From positions 3,162,001 through 3,226,000 of the forward strand of contig JAJEKV010000034.1 in NCBI GenBank assembly GCA_021234155.1: a stretch of DNA of 64,000 nucleotides, given 5' to 3'. A program made the position numbers and the translations under genes. Within the stretch, counting starts at the first letter, position 1; every line of letters starts with the position of its first letter. Below are positions 1-11,241 of the stretch, piece by piece. The notes beneath the pieces were generated by a model that saw only the letters and a program-made list of their open reading frames with translations, was not told the DNA's origin and did no database searches. This DNA is from Isoetes taiwanensis. Lineage: Eukaryota; Streptophyta; Lycopodiopsida; Isoetales; Isoetaceae.

Positions 1-1277
1 AACAATGGCGGGGCTGGCATAAGACAATGGCTAGGGTTGACCACTCCATCCGCCCCTCTTGTGCATACCTTGCAGATGGGCTAGATCAGGCTCTGGCATG
101 ACTCTAACTTTCCGGATACGCAATCCCATGGCATCACCCATCGGGACTACTCCAGGTTGCATCTCCCTGGTCCGTCGAGGTAGGAAGGGTTGCATCTCCC
201 CTTCCCGGGGTCTAGAGGCTCCACGGGCGGCTAGAGAATCGTGACGACACACGATTCGTACCCGACTGAACCCCCCAAAACAAGAGCCAAGCCGACACTT
301 GCAACTCTTGAGAGGCAGGGCAACACCTTCGCCCCAGGAGGTGTCGGACCCATGCCCGGCCCACACGGGTGACCGCCATAAGCCTAGCCCACTATGGGAT
401 CCCCCCGTAGTCCCCACTTTCGGCCAGGGGATCCTCCCTCCATATTGCCTCTAGCCCCATTGTGTAGTGCTGAGTCACATCATAGCCTCCATAGCCTGGT
501 GGGTTCCTATGCACAGGCCGCAATCTAATAGGAACTAAGGGATCTATACTAGGAACATACTACATATGGCCCTAGGTCTCTACCCCCCTTCCCAACACAA
601 GAGGAACAAACATGATCAACCATCATCCCATAATCATCATGAACAATATCATATGAACATCTTAACCCAATCATACATATCTAACTATTAGTTAGGGTTC
701 ATTGATTAGGGTTCAAGATGTTCAACAAAGGATCTAGGGTGGCTCTACTCTAGCTACGAAATACTAACCCATCTGGATTGCTAACTCCCAGATGAACTGA
801 CATGGACTCTACTCAACCTACCTCCTCCAGAAGCGCTTCCTCCCATCCCTGGCGTCTCCATGCTCCTTGACGTGGCTCGAAGACTTGCTCCCTCTACGAT
901 CATACACACCTTCCGGGGCACTTTGCTCCGTGCTAGGCTACGACGAGCGATGCTTTCGAAGCGGAGTTTGGCGCCGTGGATGGGGGTTTAGGTGCTAGGT
1001 CAGGGAAAAAGGTCTAGGGTTAGGGTTAGAGCTAATATAGGTGTGGGTCCACATGGGATGCCACGTGGCACCACTAGGATGAGGCCGTGTGGCGGTTGCC
1101 CAATAGGATAAGGCCATGTGGAAATGGGTCTTATCCTAAGGTTATCTAAGTTAAACAATTAACTTAGATGTGCACCCCTTGCCACTTCCCAATGCATACA
1201 AGGCTACCCAGGTAGACTTGTATGGTGACGGTCGAGGAATATCGTATATATATAGCGTATATTCCCCCAACGCATCA
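1..1277 (-). repeat. 3' LTR of outer element (partial)
   Basis: This stretch is colinear with the LTRs at 22462-24106, 3142-4787 and 12805-14432, and is closest to the first of these. About the first 370 bp lie outside the window. Its U3 end (right end here) is degenerate, CGCATCA in place of CGTCACA. It is followed at 1278 by the pyrimidine-rich complement of a polypurine tract. Confidence 0.93.
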
Positions 1278-1290
1278 TTCTCCCCTTAGA
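1278..1290 (-). other. Polypurine tract of outer element
   Basis: On the minus strand the bases directly before the 3' LTR are purine-rich (AAGGGGAGAA). This is the expected plus-strand primer position for an LTR retrotransposon. Confidence 0.75.
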
Positions 1291-2093
1291 ACAATGCTTC
1301 CCTCGGCATTGCGCTAAAATGACGAGGCTACTCGATCCCGCAAAAAACAACACACATATACTTAAATTCAACGATCAACTTGTTATTAAAGAGTTAAATG
1401 TCAAAATTTAGGCTATATTTGTACTTATACAAAATTATATAGCCTTAACGAGGTTACTTCTTACAATAATTCAAAACATTATTATAAGAGTTATTAGGGT
1501 TCATAATCTAAATTATGGTTCCCCCATCTTCTCGTAATGCGCTCCACCTCGATGCTCCTTCTCACTTGCCTGCACATGGAGCACATTACGTTAGTCTAAT
1601 TAATAAAATTGTGGTTTTAGGGGACCACCCCCCTTACCAATACCTTGCACTCGATCATGGCCCTTCCGGTTTGAGCTTAAGGACCATTTAAGATGATCCC
1701 ATCATCGCCCATGATCAAGTGCTACCTTGTACTCTCGTTTGCCCGTGCCGAAAATACCCCTAGTGCATCATGCCCCAAGGGTTTCAAGCTAGGGAACGTC
1801 TCACGATCCCATCATCGCGCATGATCACTTTGACCTTCACCATGACCCCCCTACGGCCAGGTGTGCGACCCCCACATCGTGGCATAGGGAGCATCCGACC
1901 AATGTCCCATCATCGCGCACCATGCCTTTCCTTCTCTCTCGCATGACCCTATTGGTCATGCGCACCTCTGGTGCATGTTGGCCTAGAGAACCTTAAAGGC
2001 TTATCTCATCATCGCCCACACGTTCCAAGATTACGCACATGTATTCTACCAACTAGAGGACATGAGCGAACTTAAGGTTAACTAAGAAGCATA
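1291..2093 (-). other. 3' noncoding region of outer element with four phased GCGATGATGGG motifs
   Basis: No coding frame is visible between the integrase stop at 2094 and the polypurine tract. The motif CCCATCATCGC (GCGATGATGGG on the element's own strand; the last copy has CTC) starts at 1698, 1808, 1906 and 2005. It recurs about every 100 bp. The same four-fold layout occurs in the inner element at 5251-5566, so the arrangement is a conserved feature of the family. Confidence 0.8.
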
Positions 2094-3136
2094 CTAAGCT
2101 AACCTCCCCATGAAGTCGGGAATTAGACCAGGTGGGAGGCGACTTCGCCTATCAAACTCCTTCATGAACTCTGGGTATTGCTTCTCCAAATCTTGCTTTA
2201 ATACCCACGTCGCGTCTTCCACTGGCAAGTGTTTCCACTTAACCAAATACTGGAGGAACTGAGACCTCCTAGTCTTCTTGAATGACTTATCAAGAAGTAA
2301 CTTCGCACCACGATTTCCACTTGCTCTTAGTCATTTCCAACAAAGTTGGAGTATCCAAAACCTCCTCAGGGTTAGGATTGTGCCTTTTTAATAAACTTAT
2401 GTGGAAAACCTTGTGAACTTTGAGATGGGCCGGAAGATCCAACTTGTAGGCTTGGGAGCCCACTCTCTCCAAAATCTTGAACGGACCAGCCCACCTAGGG
2501 GCAAGCTTCTTGCAACTCCCAATCCGAAGCTTAGCTTGCTTGACCTTGATCTTCAACCACACGCTATCGCCTATTTTGAACTCTCTTACGGTCCTGTGCT
2601 TGTCGGCTACACTCTTCTGCCGACTTCTTGCTGCTAGGAGGTAACCCCTCACCTCTTCCACCAACTGCTGCATATCTCCTAGCATTTGTTGGGACACCTC
2701 AACCTTTGACACGGGATTGTGCCAAGTGTCCGGGGTTAAGCACTGGTACCCGTAATTTACCATGAAAGGAGACATCTGAGATGACTCCTGTTTGGCACTA
2801 TTGTAGGCGAATTCCACCAAGTGGATGTACTCCTCCCACTTGGACTGCTTATTCCACACAAAGCTTCTAAGCATATCTTCAATGATTCGATTCGTCCTCT
2901 CCGTCTGACCATCTGTTTGGGGATGATAAGCTGTGCTCATGGAGAGCTTCGTCTGAATGGTGCTGAAGAGATCCTGCCAAAAAGCACTCATAAACTTGGA
3001 ATCTCTATCAGATATTATCTCCCGAGGCATGCCATGGAGCCTAAAAATCTCCTTCACAAATAGCTTGGCAGTATCTAATGCTGTGTCAGTAGTTCTACAA
3101 GGCACAAAATGTGCCATCTTAGATAATTTGTCTACT
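2094..3136 (-). pseudogene. Outer element integrase core (C-terminal part) plus chromodomain
   Basis: Continues the integrase interrupted at 14438. The reading resumes inside the catalytic core at VVVDKLSKMAHF. It then shows the second catalytic Asp (ISDRDSKF) and the Glu region (HPQTDGQTERTN), followed by the SH3-like GPF segment (APRWAGPFKILERVG) and the LHKVFHISLLK-type motif. The frame shifts near 2320. After that a chromodomain-like stretch similar to the inner copy (YLVKWKHLPVEDVTW) can be read down to a TAG at 2094-2096. All three DDE residues are present across the two halves. Chromodomains on chromovirus integrases are known to steer insertion to modified histone tails. The nested insertion and the frameshift make this copy dead. 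Confidence 0.88.
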
Positions 3137-3141
3137 ACGAC
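3137..3141. repeat. Target-site duplication (left), ACGAC
   Basis: ACGAC immediately precedes the inner element's LTR and is repeated at 14433-14437. A five-base duplication is normal for Ty3/gypsy integration. It proves that 3142-14432 is one insertion into the outer integrase. Confidence 0.93.
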
Positions 3142-4787
3142 TGTGACGCTCCCTGCTAAATATACGGCGCCCGGCCGTACACTCGGCAGGAAATCCCCCA
3201 TCCGGTCCATCAACCGCATGGGCCCTCCGTCTAACCCGCACTCTGAGAGAATCCTAGTGCGGGCAGGGGACACGAAGGTGTCTTGCGCGCCCTTCCCCTA
3301 TGGGCTCCTATCACAGCGGAAGCATAAACAACGTCAGAACTAGCAATAACAATACAACATACTACCTCGAAGGGTAGTCCATCACATATCCACAACTGCA
3401 AAGAAGATAATCCTAAGCCATAAAACATAAGAGCTCCTACCCATGGCTCCCACTTCGTGGGAGGGTGACCCGACTGGCTAGGCCTCAAGATAGAGCGGAC
3501 CCAGGAGTCATAACAATGGCGGGGGCTGGCTATAGACAATGGCTAGGGTTGACCACTCCATCCGCCCCTCCCCATTGCATACTTTGCAGATGGGCTAAAT
3601 CAGGCTCTGGCATGACTCTAGCCTTCCGGATACGCAATCCCATGGCATCACCCATCGGGACTACTCCAGGTTGCATCTCCCTGGTCCGATGAGGCAGGAA
3701 GGGTTGCATCTCCCCTTCCCAGGGTCTAGAGGTTCCGTGGGCGGCTAGAGAATCGTGGCGACACCGCGATTGCGTGCCGACTTAACCCCCAAAACGAGGC
3801 CAAGCCAACACTTGCGGCTCTCGAGAGGCGACACCATTGCCCGGGAGGTGTCGGGACCCATGCCGACCCCCACGCAGTGACCGACCATAGGCCTAGCCCA
3901 CTATGGGATCCCCCGAAGCCCCCACTCGGCAGGGATCCTCCCTCCACATTCCCTCTAGCCCCGCTATGTGGTGCTGAGTCACATCATAGCCTCGATAGCC
4001 TGGTGGGCTCCTATGCACAGGCCGCAACTAATAGGAACTAAGGGATCTACTCTAGGAGCATACTACATATGGCCCTAGGTCTCTACCCCCCTTCCCAATA
4101 CAAGAAGAGCAAACATGATCAACCAACATCACATAATCATCATATCCTAAGAATGATCATAAGAAGAACATCTTAACCTAATCATACAATCTAACTAATG
4201 GTTAGGGTTCATTGATTAGGGTTCAAGATGTTGAATACGGGTTCTAGGATGGCTCTACTCTAGATACAAGATACTAGCACATCTGGAATGCTAATTCCAG
4301 ATGAGCTATCACAACTACTACCCTACATACCTGCTTTTGATGCTCTCCCTCCAGATCCGTGTGCCTCCATGGTCTTCGACTCACGTGATGCTGCTCTTGC
4401 TTCAAGAACGAGTCTACCCTGCGGGGGCTGCTGCACCAGTCTATGCCACAACAAACGATGTTCGAAACGGGGTTTCGAACGAGTAGGTGAGTCTCTGGGT
4501 GCTAGGGCTGGAAAGAGGCCTAGGGTTAGGGTTTCAGCCTATATAAGTTAGGTCCACCTAGGATGCCACGTGGCACCAATCGGGTGAGTCCTGTGTGGCG
4601 GGTGCCCCCAATAGGTTAAGGCCACGTGGATAATGGTCTAACCTATGGTTGGCTAAGTTATGAGAATAACTTGGCCATGCCCCCTAGTGCCACAATCTAT
4701 GGTATACAAGGCTATGAAGATAGACTTGTATAGTGACGGATCCAGGAATATACGTATTTATGGCGTATATTCCCCTGGACCGTCACA
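3142..4787 (-). repeat. 3' LTR of inner element
   Basis: Runs TGTGACG to CGTCACA (plus-strand reading), 1646 bp. It is nearly identical to 12805-14432 apart from small indels, many of them in GC-rich stretches. The last 55 bases form an inverted repeat (arms GTGACGG..CCAGG..AATATACG), described under findings. Confidence 0.95.
4733..4786. repeat. Terminal palindrome of LTR (inner 3' copy)
   Basis: GTGACGGATCCAGGAATATA is followed, after about ten bases, by its near reverse complement ending GACCGTCAC. Each LTR in the family ends with this hairpin, at 14378-14431 and 24052-24105, with a weaker form at about 1222-1276. The arm motif also resembles the opposite LTR end (TGTGACGCTCC..AAATATACGG). 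Confidence 0.8.
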
Positions 4788-4803
4788 TTCTCCCCCCCTT
4801 AGG
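4788..4803 (-). other. Polypurine tract of inner element
   Basis: Minus-strand reading is AAGGGGGGGAGAA directly before the LTR's TGTGACG. This is the canonical position for plus-strand priming. Confidence 0.8.
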
Positions 4804-5250
4804 ACAATGCTGTCCTCAGCATTGCGCTAAGGTGACGAACCTACCTTATGCCTGCAAAAACAACAACATGTCATAACCTTTAGTTTACTTTAGCAATCAA
4901 GTTTTATTAGTAAAAAGTCAAAATTTAGGCTATATTTGTACTTATACAAAATTATATAGCCTTAACACCGTTATTTCTTACGATAATACAAAATACTATT
5001 ATAAGTGTTATTAGGGTTCATAATCTAAATTATGGCTCCCCCTATCTTCTCGTAATGCGCTCCTCGTTGAAGTCCCCCTTCTACTTGCCTGCAAAAGGAG
5101 CACATTACGTTAGTTTAGTTAATAATTTGTGGTTTTAGGGGACCACCCCCCTTACCTCCTTGAGCCGAACTACTGGCTCAAGGTTGTCCTACTACCTTGC
5201 ACAAGATCATGGCCCTTTTCGATTTGAGCTTAAGGATCATTTAAGATGCT

Positions 5251-5566
5251 CCCATCATCGCCCATGATCGAGTGCTACCTCGTACACGATCGCCCAGATC
5301 GAGTACACCCCAGTGCATCATGCCCCGAGGGTTTCAAGCTAGGGAACGTCTCACGATCCCATCATCGCGCATGATCACTTTAACCTTCACCATGACCCTC
5401 CTACGGCCAGGTGTGCGTCCCCCGCATCGTGGCATAGAGAGCATCCGATCGATGTCCCATCATCGCCCACCATGCCTCATTCCTCACTCACATGACCCTA
5501 ATGGTCATGCGCACCTCTTGGTGCGTGTGGCCTAGAGAATGCCCTAAAGGCGTATCCCATCATCGC
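5251..5566 (-). repeat. Four phased CCCATCATCGC motifs (inner copy)
   Basis: Motif starts are at 5251, 5358, 5456 and 5556, so spacings are 107, 98 and 100 bp. They match the spacing in the outer element. The surrounding 4804-5649 has no coding frame and is the 3' noncoding region of the inner element. Confidence 0.8.
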
Positions 5567-5649
5567 CCACACGATCCAAGGTTCTGGCACATGCACCCTA
5601 CTAACTAGAATGCATGCGCCAGGTCTAAGGCTAACTAACAACATACTAG

Positions 5650-6114
5650 CTAACCACGGCAGAGTCGGGTCGACCAAGTGAGGAGATGACTAAGCCCATC
5701 AAACTCCTTCATAAACTCTGGGTATTGCTTCTCCAAATCTTGCTTCAATACCCATGTCACGTCTTCCACGGGCAAGTGCTTCCACTTGACCAAATATTGG
5801 AGGAATTGGGACCACCTAGTCCTCTTGAATGACTTATCAAGAAGCAATTCAGGCACAATTTCAACTTCATCCTCCGTCATTTCCAACAAAGTTGGAGTAT
5901 CCAAACCCTCCTCAGGGTTAGGATCGTGCCTTTTTAATAAACTCACATGGAAGACCTTAAGGTGGGTCAAGAGATCCAACTTGCAGGCTTGAGAGCCCAC
6001 TCTTCTCCAAGATCTTGAACGGACCGGCCCACCTAGGGCGAGCTTCCTACAATTGCCGATGCGAAGCTTCCCTTGCTTAACCTTTACTTTAGCCAACTTT
6101 ATCTGCCACAACAA
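5650..6114 (-). pseudogene. Inner element integrase C-terminus and chromodomain
   Basis: The open stretch contains the VFHVSLLKRHDPNPEE motif found at the end of chromovirus integrases. A chromodomain-like segment follows (FLQYLVKWKHLPVEDVTWV) and then a helix (LEKQYPEFMKEF). The aromatic/charged pattern (Y..KW...W) is typical of a chromodomain that reads methylated histone tails. Upstream sequence is too decayed to join to an intact integrase. This section is much closer to the outer copy than the neighbouring pol sequence is. Confidence 0.85.
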
Positions 6115-6129
6115 AACAACTCTCGAGGA

Positions 6130-7500
6130 GTTTTATGTCTATCTGCTAGACTCTTCAAATATGCCCATGCTGTTGAAGATACTCTCACACTTCTACCAAA
6201 AGCTATCGCATATATGTTGTCGTTGTTGAGAAACTTCCACCTTGGGCACTAAATTATGCCACATAACTATGGTCACACATTGATAACTGTAACTGATCAT
6301 GGGGAAGACATCTTCGATGACTCTTGCTTTATATTATTGTACGTAATTGACCAGGTGGATGTACTCGGCCCATTTGGATTACTTGTTCCAATCATAGCTT
6401 CTCAACGTGCTCTCCAAAATTGTGTTGGTGCGGTCCCTTTGCCGATTGACTGCAATTGATAAGCAAAACTCATCAACAAGTTGGTGCAGCTCGTGTTGAA
6501 GAAGTCTTGCTAAACGTCGCTAAAGAACTTCGGATCTCTGTTGGTGATGATCGACCTGTGCATTCCATGCGGCCTAAAAGAACTCTTATGTAAACCACAC
6601 GGCTAGATCCAAGGCGGTGTCTATGGTGTGGCATGGCAAGTATGTGCCCTTTTGATAAGCTATATACCACAACTATCAAGGCTTTGAAGCTTCTTGTTGT
6701 CCTTGAAGGCCAACTATAAAGCCCATGCTGATGACTTCCCACTTGGTGTCTGGCACTGCCCAAGGTTCCAAAACTCTTGGAATCCGAAGTTGTTCCGCCC
6801 TTGTCCGCTGGCTCCACCGACATTCTTGGATATATCCGATTATCTACTTCTTCATACCCGCCGCACGGCTACTTCTAATCTTGAAGTAGGCCTTTATAAA
6901 TTTTGCATGGCTGGAAATAGGGCTATTATGTGTCATGGAAGATTGTTCTTACTTCTTATACTTTGGGTACGCATAATTGTTCTTTGCTATTAGAGATTGC
7001 CTTCCTTTTTAAACTATTTGAAGGTTTCTATTTCTTAATCCGTCCTTGCACTCTTGCAACGACTAGCCCATTATGTGCTTGAAGTCCATGTTGGGTAGAT
7101 GGCTTCTTCTATCTTCTTGCCGAATTCACTTGCCGAAGTGGAGATTGCAAATTGATGCTTCAAAGGCTTGCCAATGAGTGGCGGCGTCTTAGCATCTCCA
7201 TGGCTTCCCTCAATTGGGCTACATGCTCTTCCATTAATTTGCTGTAGATCACGATGTTGTTGAAGAGATATTGATGAAGAAATCATCCAAGGAATCTTCA
7301 AAGATGTCGTCCTCGAATGCATACAAATTGGTGGAGCATTCCATAGACTCAAGGGCATCACTGTGAAATGATAGTGCCCATACCAAGTTCTGAAGGAGTC
7401 TTATAATTATTTTTCCCCTTCATCCTTATTTGCTGATTGCCTGAGCTTAAGTCGATTTTGTAGAAGAATCCTGCTTCTTGGGGCTGATCCATTATGTCGT
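6130..7500 (-). pseudogene. Decayed integrase / RNase H / reverse transcriptase of inner element
   Basis: Base-level similarity to the outer pol can be followed. The RT palm region at about 7080-7370 lines up with outer 15620-15850: the segment before the palm reads M-PLSLWNAPP where the outer has [12 protein letters not shown]. The DD-containing palm strand is lost, reading as a run of Gln, Ser and Ile. Near 6500-6830, broken integrase sequence reads in several frames. There are many stops and substitutions and no continuous frame. The decay is far greater than in the LTRs or ORF1 of the same element. Confidence 0.75.
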
Positions 7501-9800
7501 TTACTTGCTGAGCTTCCCATGGTTGATATACATCTTTAGAATTCCACCTTGGCCGAAAGGATCCCCAAGTCGGTCAACTCTTACAACTGTTCCTTGTGTT
7601 CCTTGAGCTCTGCTAGCTTGGAAGTGCTCATTCTATAAAGAGCCTTGCTAATCCGGTGCAAGAGTGATTTTAGACTCTACGCCTCTATAGAGCACAAGCT
7701 CTCAAATTTCATCAGGGGATATATCATGGGACTTCTTAATTAACTTAGAAATTGGCCAAGGCAACTGTTTCGAAGTAGCATGTTCTTACTCTTGTAGTCG
7801 GGGTTGACAACTTGTAGCTTATGTACGACCTCATTCCTCATGATGTACTTAAGTAATTGCTTTACTGACATGCGTTGCACGATTGGAATTACTTAACTTA
7901 AATTATAAGGTACTTGCCCTTTGGTGCTGGGATAAGTATCTCTTGCTTATGATAATAAATTATTGCCTTAGCCGGCTTTAATATTGCATGTCTATTCTGA
8001 GGTCATGGCTGCCAATGTACATAAGTTGGTGCCGATGCTTTACTTAGCTATGCTTGAGGTTGATGTCGACTTGACTCTTGTTCCGTTGGTGCTGCTAATT
8101 ACTCGACCTTGCCTTAATTACTGGCCTAGATTTAGACTTAAGAGTCTTGCTCTTAAAGATGTCCGTCATCTAGGAGGTGCAAAATTACAAGTTAAAGAAC
8201 TACTTACATAAATCCTATGGCCACAAATTTAGTCGGCATGACATTACTTTTGGGCACACATAGAAAACTATATGGTTAGATAATTATTCTTGTTTCAGAT
8301 CTAATCTATAGTCTAGGATCTCCCCTTTCTTACTTATTGCCCTCTTGAAATAGTCCCACCTTTGAGTTGATGCCATCTAAGAAGTTGGCCGGACTTATTA
8401 GATTGCTTCCCTTCATTTGGTCGGATTATTCCTTATGTCATGAAGTACTGGCCATATACATGGTCGACGGTTATCCTATTATTGAATCCTTCTTAGCGAG
8501 GTGATCAAGTTCACTTAAGAGGTTCCAATATGTTGATATCTCGCACAATGTGTATACAATTATTGTACTCCATACATTTTCTTTCCAATACTTGAAGCTT
8601 TGCTCCATTCTTGGGTCCATCTTTCTAAAGGAAAAGACAAAAAATTCTACTCGAAATTTCGTCCCCATCCCATCATGGATGTTATCACCCATAATTCTAA
8701 GAAACTCAACTATCTGATAGGTCCCCTAGCTTGCTCAAAGCTGGTGTAGACATTAGTCATTGGAGTAGCAAGGCGATGATCCATAATTTGTTGAAAAGAA
8801 TCTGGTATCCTTGGAGTTGTTGTATGGTCCTTCAAGTGCCCCCGCTTTTATTGAACATATTTTGACTCGGCTCGTCCTTAATGTTGATGCTGACTACCTT
8901 CATTAACATTATCCCTCTTAGTGGACTTGCTGATGTAGATAACATAACGCTCGGTGTCGCATCCCAAGAGCTTGAAGATAATGTTCTTCACATTCTAGAA
9001 TCTTTCATGTCGCCATCCGCCTTTGGAGGTTACGAGATTCGAGGATGATTCTTCCAACTCCTGAATTGCTATTGTTGTGTTTGACCTTGTCGATTCTATT
9101 CTTCGCCTTGCTGGGTGCATGTTGTTGTTATAAGGTCGATGACAATGTTGGGTGCTTTACCGCTTCTAACCGGCAACTTCTCTTGCTGAGATGAGTTTAT
9201 GTGCATCCATCTCAGGGGGGACTAATCTTGACCGATCAATTAATAATGCCGGTATTTGGTCCCCCATGATGCCTCTTCTTGATGGTGTTTGACCTCCAAT
9301 CTCTCGAGGTGGAAGATCAAGATCATCATGAGCTTGGATGGTGTTGCCGAGGTTGATGTAGGCGCTCAAGTATTGGGGCTGATGAGGAAGAAATTTGTTG
9401 CGCCTCGCCATATGCCTACTCCCCGAGGAACCTACCCTTGTCGGCTTGCAATACCTCCTTAGTCAAAGCATGTCCGCTTGGAATCTAGATCCGATACTAC
9501 TATGTCCTCAGATATCTCAAGATAGTTGCCCTTCCTGAGGTGTATCCAAATCTCATCTTTTAGGGCTCTTGATATCATAAGTCGATGAAGTATACTTGTT
9601 GGTGGTGTAGTCTGTGGCATTAGTCATCGATGTGGGGTCGCTTCTTCCTATAGCCTCTCCTTTATTTTTCGTGTTCGGGCTTCCCCATACACCATCTTGG
9701 CCTTTGATTTGTTGAAGTTTCCTCCATAGTTTGCCCTCTTCTTTCAATTGTTGATGTTGTCGAAGTCTCTCCAATGTCGAGGCTCGAGGATTTGTGACGA
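7501..9800 (-). pseudogene. Decayed gag/protease region of inner element
   Basis: By position this should be protease and gag. Only short open stretches remain on the minus strand. One at 9166-9411 starts MARRNKFLPHQPQYLSAY, and a basic Gln-rich one lies at 9553-9774. I cannot identify a zinc knuckle or the protease active site. It does not look like the gag of the outer element, so it may come from a different lineage by recombination. Confidence 0.45.
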
Positions 9801-10395
9801 AGGTTCTCCTGACCTATTTTAATCGCCCTAAGCACAAGGCAATTAATACTACCCGCAAGAACAATTATTTACGCTTACTTACTCTACAAACCCTAATTTT
9901 TATACCTTTATCCACTCTACCTCAAATGACCCACTTGGCATATGGCACTCTACTAGGCAATCGAGAAAGGTACTTATTTACTATCGTGGGGTGGTAGAAG
10001 GAGATTTATTCAATCGAAAGTGTACTTGGTGTGCTAAGACTAAATTACTTAAATAGAATGAATTCCTAGATAATTATCTATGATACAAGGCATGGCTGAA
10101 GACACTTGATGATAGTGCACCTATAACGTGTGTTGGTGTACCCTACCAACGCAGTGACAACAATTTCTAAGGCCTTGGCAACTAGTCGGGTTTCTATGAA
10201 AAAGGTTTAATTATACTACCTACATGTAGAAAGAAGACACTTAGCAAGATAAGACGACAAGTAAGCTATGATGAGTGCAGGTGCTGTCTCTATCTAGCTT
10301 AAGGTTCTTGGTTCTAAATCTAAGGCTTGGCCATTAATATTATTTAACATTATTAAAGCTTAAATCTAATTAAGAATCCTAATTTAAACATAAAC

Positions 10396-10510
10396 GATGC
10401 CCGCCCTCAGTGGTTGGCACGGGGGGGTTTGGAGGGGTTCAACCTTGTGGGTGGGAGGTTCGATTCCCGCTACTGTGGGAATTCTTTTAAGATGAGGTTC
10501 AAATAGATTG
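10396..10510 (+). mobile_element. tRNA-derived SINE-like insertion
   Basis: A polymerase III A-box-like sequence (CTCAGTGGTTGG, 10406-10417) is followed at normal tRNA spacing by a perfect B-box (GGTTCGATTCC, 10457-10467). The rest does not fold as a normal tRNA, since there is a G-run in place of an anticodon stem. The downstream part is unrelated to tRNA, which is the SINE pattern. It could also be a tRNA pseudogene. The flanks 9801-10395 hold no recognisable coding frame. Confidence 0.6.
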
Positions 10511-10540
10511 AAAAGCTAGAATAGAGTGCTGCAAGATACT

Positions 10541-10620
10541 AGAATGCATGGAAAAGGCTAGGATATGCACTCAGAACTCTAGAATGCATGGAAAAGGCTA
10601 GGATATGCACTCAGAACTCT
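10541..10620. repeat. Perfect 40-bp tandem duplication
   Basis: The 40-base unit beginning AGAATGCATGGAAAAGGCTA occurs twice head-to-tail (10541-10580 and 10581-10620) without a mismatch. This suggests a recent slippage event inside the inner element's spacer. Confidence 0.95.
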
Positions 10621-10724
10621 TCATTGCAGTTTTGCCAAATCTTCTGATTCCAATTTTGCCAGGCACATGAAACCGGTGGCTGCATGCCAAATTTCTAGAC
10701 AGAGCACATAAAACCGGGTGGTCT

Positions 10725-11030
10725 GTGGCGAAAAAAATGGGCCTTCCGTGAAGGGTGCACATGAGGCCAATTTCATAGCCTTCCATTTCCCAATTTAAGG
10801 GTGCATAATGGTCAAGAGCCTTCGATTTGAATCTTTGGGACTTCTATCAAGAGTTTTAGAGAATTTAAAGATCCTAACATACTTATTTGGGAATTTCTAA
10901 CCTAATTTGGAACTTTTCCTGGGCTAATTGGGCAAAATTTGGCCTGGATATGGTGAAATCGGATGGCTATGCGAAAATGGGCCTTCCGTGAAGGGTGCAG
11001 AGGCCAATTTCGCACAGCCTTCCGATTTCG
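10725..11030. repeat. Two hairpin-forming modules between ORF1 and the gag region (inner)
   Basis: The block AAATGGGCCTTCCGTGAAGG occurs at about 10735 and 10975. In the second module the left arm (GAAATCGGATGGCTATGCG) pairs with the reverse complement of the right arm ending TTCCGATTTC. This gives a stem of about 28 bp. The first module is a decayed version. The outer element has two different hairpins in the same place. Confidence 0.65.
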
Positions 11031-11241
11031 GCTGTTTGGTCCAAAATTTAGCTAATTTGCCTATAGTACCCATACTAATTTACCCTATTTGGATGCTTAC
11101 AGTCATGGTGGCTACAACTAAACTAAAATTTGAGCAACTTAAACACATTTTAATACAAGAATTGAAGTCAATTAACAACAAAATTTTATATTTATAGAGG
11201 GGAAACTTAGCAATTACATTAATTTACACAAAACTTCATCC

